A stretch of 8,034 nt of DNA from Desulfurococcales archaeon (GTDB lineage: Archaea; Thermoproteota; Thermoprotei_A; Sulfolobales; Fervidicoccaceae): NCBI GenBank assembly GCA_027048265.1, contig JALTXS010000206.1, positions 1-8,034 on the forward strand. The letters run 5' to 3'. The position numbers were made by a program, and so were the translations under genes. Below, piece after piece: positions 6,492-8,034 of the stretch (positions are counted from its first letter, which is position 1; every line of letters starts with the position of its first letter). The notes under the pieces were generated by a model. It was not told where the DNA came from. It did not search any database and saw only the letters and a program-made list of their open reading frames with translations.

Positions 6492-7274
6492 CTAGTGTTT
6501 CCTCAGCTCCCGGCTAGTGTCCACAATTATGGCCACGGGCTTGTCAATAAGCTCCGCAGCCGCCAGGGCCTTTGCTAGCGCCTCTATGCTGGAGGTGTCC
6601 AGCTCTATCACGTGCCAGCCGAAGCCCCTCCACCTCTCGCTGAGGGGCTCCTTCTTCTTCACCTTGCTGGTCTCGCCGGTGTTCTGGAACCCGTTCTTGT
6701 CAACAATCGCGATCACGTTGCTCAGGCCTAGGCTCACGGTGGTGGCCGCGGCCTCCCACACCTGGCCCTCATCCAGCTCACCGTCACCCAGTATCACGGC
6801 AACCTGCCTCTCGACACCGTCGAGCCTCGCGGCGAAGGCCATCCCGTTGGCCACGCTAAGTCCCTGCCCGAGGGAGCCCGTGGATACGGGCACGCCGGGG
6901 ACCTTGCCCGCCTCGGGGTGGGGCTGTATGGGGCTACCGGGCTTCGCGAAGGCCTTCTCGGGCTCCTCTTTGAGCAGGTTCATCTCAGCCAGGAGCGCGT
7001 AGAGTGCAATGCTTGCGTGTCCCTTGCTGAGCACTATTCTCCTGTCAATGCCCCGCGCGGCTCCCTCTGGCACCCAGTGTGTGAGGAGGGTGGCGAGTAT
7101 GTTGAAGACGCTTATGCTGCTGCCCGCGTGCCATGACATGCCGTTGCTTGCCATCCTGTGCAGTCGCTTGCGGGCTTTCTCTATTAGAAGGAGGGTCTCC
7201 CGGGGAAGGCTCCCAGAGCCCTCTGGGGCCTGGGGTTGGGAGAACTCGGGTGCGAGTGGGGGTTTCTCCTTCAC
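6492..7274 (-). CDS. tkt: Transketolase, N-terminal (thiamine diphosphate-binding) subunit
   Basis: This is the diphosphate-binding half of the split transketolase. Numbered from GTG at 7274 it has 260 residues. Motifs are MSWHAGSS at 46-53 (usual form SGHPGGS), LSKGHAS at 82-88, STGSLGQGL at 131-139 and the thiamine diphosphate/metal site GDGELDEGQVWEAA at 163-176 continuing to DKN at 192-194. The start is uncertain. The reading frame stays open back to a TTG at 7355. Codons before 7274 have far fewer G/C third positions than those after it (about 10 of 27 against 20 of 29), match no transketolase feature, and contain a TATA-like box. I therefore choose the GTG, although only a weak AAGG precedes it. 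Homology proper begins about 22 residues later, at LPRETLLLIEKARKRL. As first gene of the aromatic operon it probably supplies erythrose 4-phosphate. Confidence 0.93.
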   Translation of the reverse strand: MKEKPPLAPEFSQPQAPEGSGSLPRETLLLIEKARKRLHRMASNGMSWHAGSSISVFNILATLLTHWVPEGAARGIDRRIVLSKGHASIALYALLAEMNLLKEEPEKAFAKPGSPIQPHPEAGKVPGVPVSTGSLGQGLSVANGMAFAARLDGVERQVAVILGDGELDEGQVWEAAATTVSLGLSNVIAIVDKNGFQNTGETSKVKKKEPLSERWRGFGWHVIELDTSSIEALAKALAAAELIDKPVAIIVDTSRELRKH

Positions 7275-7327
7275 AGGCCTTGATATTGGAATTCCATCAC
7301 GCCCACCGTTTTCCCATTCCCCCCTAC

Positions 7328-7346
7328 TTTTATTAATAAAGCTTAC
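7328..7346 (-). promoter_or_regulatory. Probable archaeal promoter (BRE plus TATA box) of the aromatic operon
   Basis: Read on the minus strand, GTAAGC is followed directly by TTTATTAATAAAA. This fits the crenarchaeal pattern of a purine/A-rich BRE next to a TTTAWA-type box A. With the usual distance of about 26 nt, transcription would start near 7309-7313, giving a leader of roughly 35-40 nt before the GTG at 7274 and excluding the TTG at 7355. The core TTTATTAATAAA is a perfect 12-bp palindrome. Confidence 0.55.
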
Positions 7347-7380
7347 CACGCCCAACGAAGGTGCAAACCCGGGGTATTCG

Positions 7381-7402
7381 TATGTTTTATTATTACAAAT
7401 CC
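7381..7402 (-). promoter_or_regulatory. Second AT-rich, TATA-like candidate promoter
   Basis: On the minus strand this reads GGATTTGTAATAATAAAACATA in two adjoining parts, GGATTTGTAA and TAATAAAACATA, just after the stop of the flavoenzyme gene. Its BRE match is poorer than that of the box at 7328-7346. If used, transcription would start close to 7361, giving a nearly leaderless message beginning at the TTG at 7355. It is an alternative to the proximal box, or a second promoter. Confidence 0.3.
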
Positions 7403-7417
7403 AAGTAGTTCGCCCTC

Positions 7418-8034
7418 CTACAGGCGTCCCCCCACCGGGAAAAGCAGCATGGGAAACTCGGTGAAGCAGTCGATACCGAGAACACCGCAGACCTGCTCAT
7501 CCCTGAACGCCCCAACCGCAACCGTCCCCAGGCCAAGGGCCTCGCATGCCAAGTAAACGTTCTGCCCCGCGAACCCCACATCCCAGTGCACGTAGCGGTA
7601 GGCCCTCCAACCGTACTTCCTAGCCGTGCGAGGGTACACCACGGTAAGTAAAAGAACCAGGGGGGCCGAGGCCACGTGGTCTTGCTCTAGGCTCGCCTTG
7701 TAGAGCTCCCTCCCCAAGCGATCCACGTCACCGTCGAGCATCTCGAGCTCGTGGCCCCCGGGGTTGTAGTGGTAGAGCCCCGGTTCAAGCCCCCCGACCC
7801 TGCGGGCAAGCAGGTAGACCTCCACCGGCTGGAGCGCGCCGGAGCTGGGATAAGCCCTCTTGGGGCCACCCCACCAAGCCCTCCCCGTTACACCGGAGAC
7901 GTGGTAGAGGAGAGTGGAAACCTCCCACAGGGAGAGGGGCCTGCTCGCGTACTCTCTCCTGCTCCTACGCCTGCGAATGGCGGAGAGGACGTCCACCCCC
8001 GACTCCTCCTTGGGCGGGGGGAGGCGTATTCGGG
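7418..8034 (-). CDS. SagB-type nitroreductase-fold FMN oxidoreductase, 5' end outside the window
   Basis: This is a flavin-dependent oxidoreductase of the nitroreductase superfamily, SagB-type dehydrogenase branch. A GTG at 7996 could act as a start and has AGGAGG upstream. However, the same frame runs open to the window edge and encodes RIRLPPPKEESG, which matches the LPxP segment that normally precedes the domain in SagB proteins, so I treat the gene as 5'-truncated. Counting from 7996, RRRRSRREY near 8-16 is the FMN-phosphate region. SSGALQPVEVYLLA, GLYHYNPGGHELEML, YRYVHWDVGFAGQNVYLA and ALGLGTVAVGAFRDE follow in the order typical of SagB domains, ending with LLFPVGG. SagB proper oxidises azoline rings made by YcaO enzymes in peptide natural products. 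Most archaeal stand-alone members have no known substrate, and no YcaO gene or precursor peptide is visible here. The gene is 143 nt from the likely start of the aromatic operon and is probably unrelated to it. Confidence 0.9.
   Translation of the reverse strand, partial: RIRLPPPKEESGVDVLSAIRRRRSRREYASRPLSLWEVSTLLYHVSGVTGRAWWGGPKRAYPSSGALQPVEVYLLARRVGGLEPGLYHYNPGGHELEMLDGDVDRLGRELYKASLEQDHVASAPLVLLLTVVYPRTARKYGWRAYRYVHWDVGFAGQNVYLACEALGLGTVAVGAFRDEQVCGVLGIDCFTEFPMLLFPVGGRL

Larger units (their letters stand above)
7275..7417 (-). other. Intergenic region heading the aromatic operon
   Basis: This is the longest non-coding stretch in the window and holds its only clear AT-rich islands, at about 7328-7341 and 7381-7405. 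It separates the flavoenzyme gene from the transketolase/shikimate genes. Codon usage in the open frame here (7275-7355) lacks the G/C-rich third positions of the flanking genes. No T-run or hairpin that would serve as a terminator for the upstream flavoenzyme gene is evident, so readthrough from that gene cannot be excluded. Confidence 0.6.

Noticed and set aside
5920..6495. Plus-strand open frame of 191 codons
   Set aside because: It is antisense to the transketolase C-terminal gene and the spacer. It shows no motifs, while the minus-strand product has conserved catalytic residues throughout.
5425..7274. Transketolase broken into two genes as a possible frameshift or decay
   Set aside because: Split N- and C-terminal subunits are normal for archaeal transketolases. 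Each half has its own start context, complete domains and intact key residues.
7287..7296. Perfect 10-bp palindrome TGGAATTCCA between the predicted transcription start and the GTG of transketolase N
   Set aside because: It could be an operator, but a 10-bp palindrome is expected several times by chance in 8 kb, it is not repeated elsewhere in the region, and there is no second half-site at a regular spacing.

Overview
The window is GC-rich and looks like chromosomal DNA of a hyperthermophilic crenarchaeon, most like Aeropyrum or a close Desulfurococcales/Acidilobales relative. The clues are an archaeal GHMP-type shikimate kinase, a transketolase split into two genes, frequent TTG and GTG starts, GGTGA-type Shine-Dalgarno sites inside upstream genes, AGG-rich arginine usage and a BRE/TATA-like promoter. 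The genus is an inference from these traits, not from a database match.

Every gene I can support lies on the minus strand, so transcription runs from high to low coordinates. At the right edge is the C-terminal part of a SagB-type nitroreductase-fold flavoenzyme (7418-8034, 5' end outside the window). A gap of about 140 nt with two AT-rich, promoter-like islands follows. Then comes a tightly packed aromatic amino acid operon: transketolase N-terminal half (6492-7274), transketolase C-terminal half (5425-6402), DAHP synthase (4638-5435), 3-dehydroquinate synthase (3571-4659), 3-dehydroquinate dehydratase (2897-3622), shikimate dehydrogenase (2028-2921), archaeal shikimate kinase (1135-2031) and EPSP synthase (to 1124, 3' end cut off at base 1).

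The genes stand in the order of the reactions. Transketolase can make erythrose 4-phosphate, and the next six enzymes carry out steps 1 to 6 of the shikimate pathway in sequence. Chorismate synthase, step 7, would be expected beyond base 1. From the transketolase C half onward the genes overlap by 4 to 52 nt or are 10 nt apart, and most have a Shine-Dalgarno site placed inside the preceding gene, which implies co-transcription and translational coupling. Key catalytic residues are visible in every enzyme, so the pathway looks functional.

No RNA genes, mobile elements, CRISPR arrays or long repeats were seen. The plus strand carries only antisense shadow ORFs. I did not find evidence for a previously undescribed system. 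The points most worth checking are the pathway-collinear operon, the promoter and true start of its first gene, the long aroB/aroD overlap, the EPSP synthase glyphosate-site sequence and the orphan SagB-type flavoenzyme.
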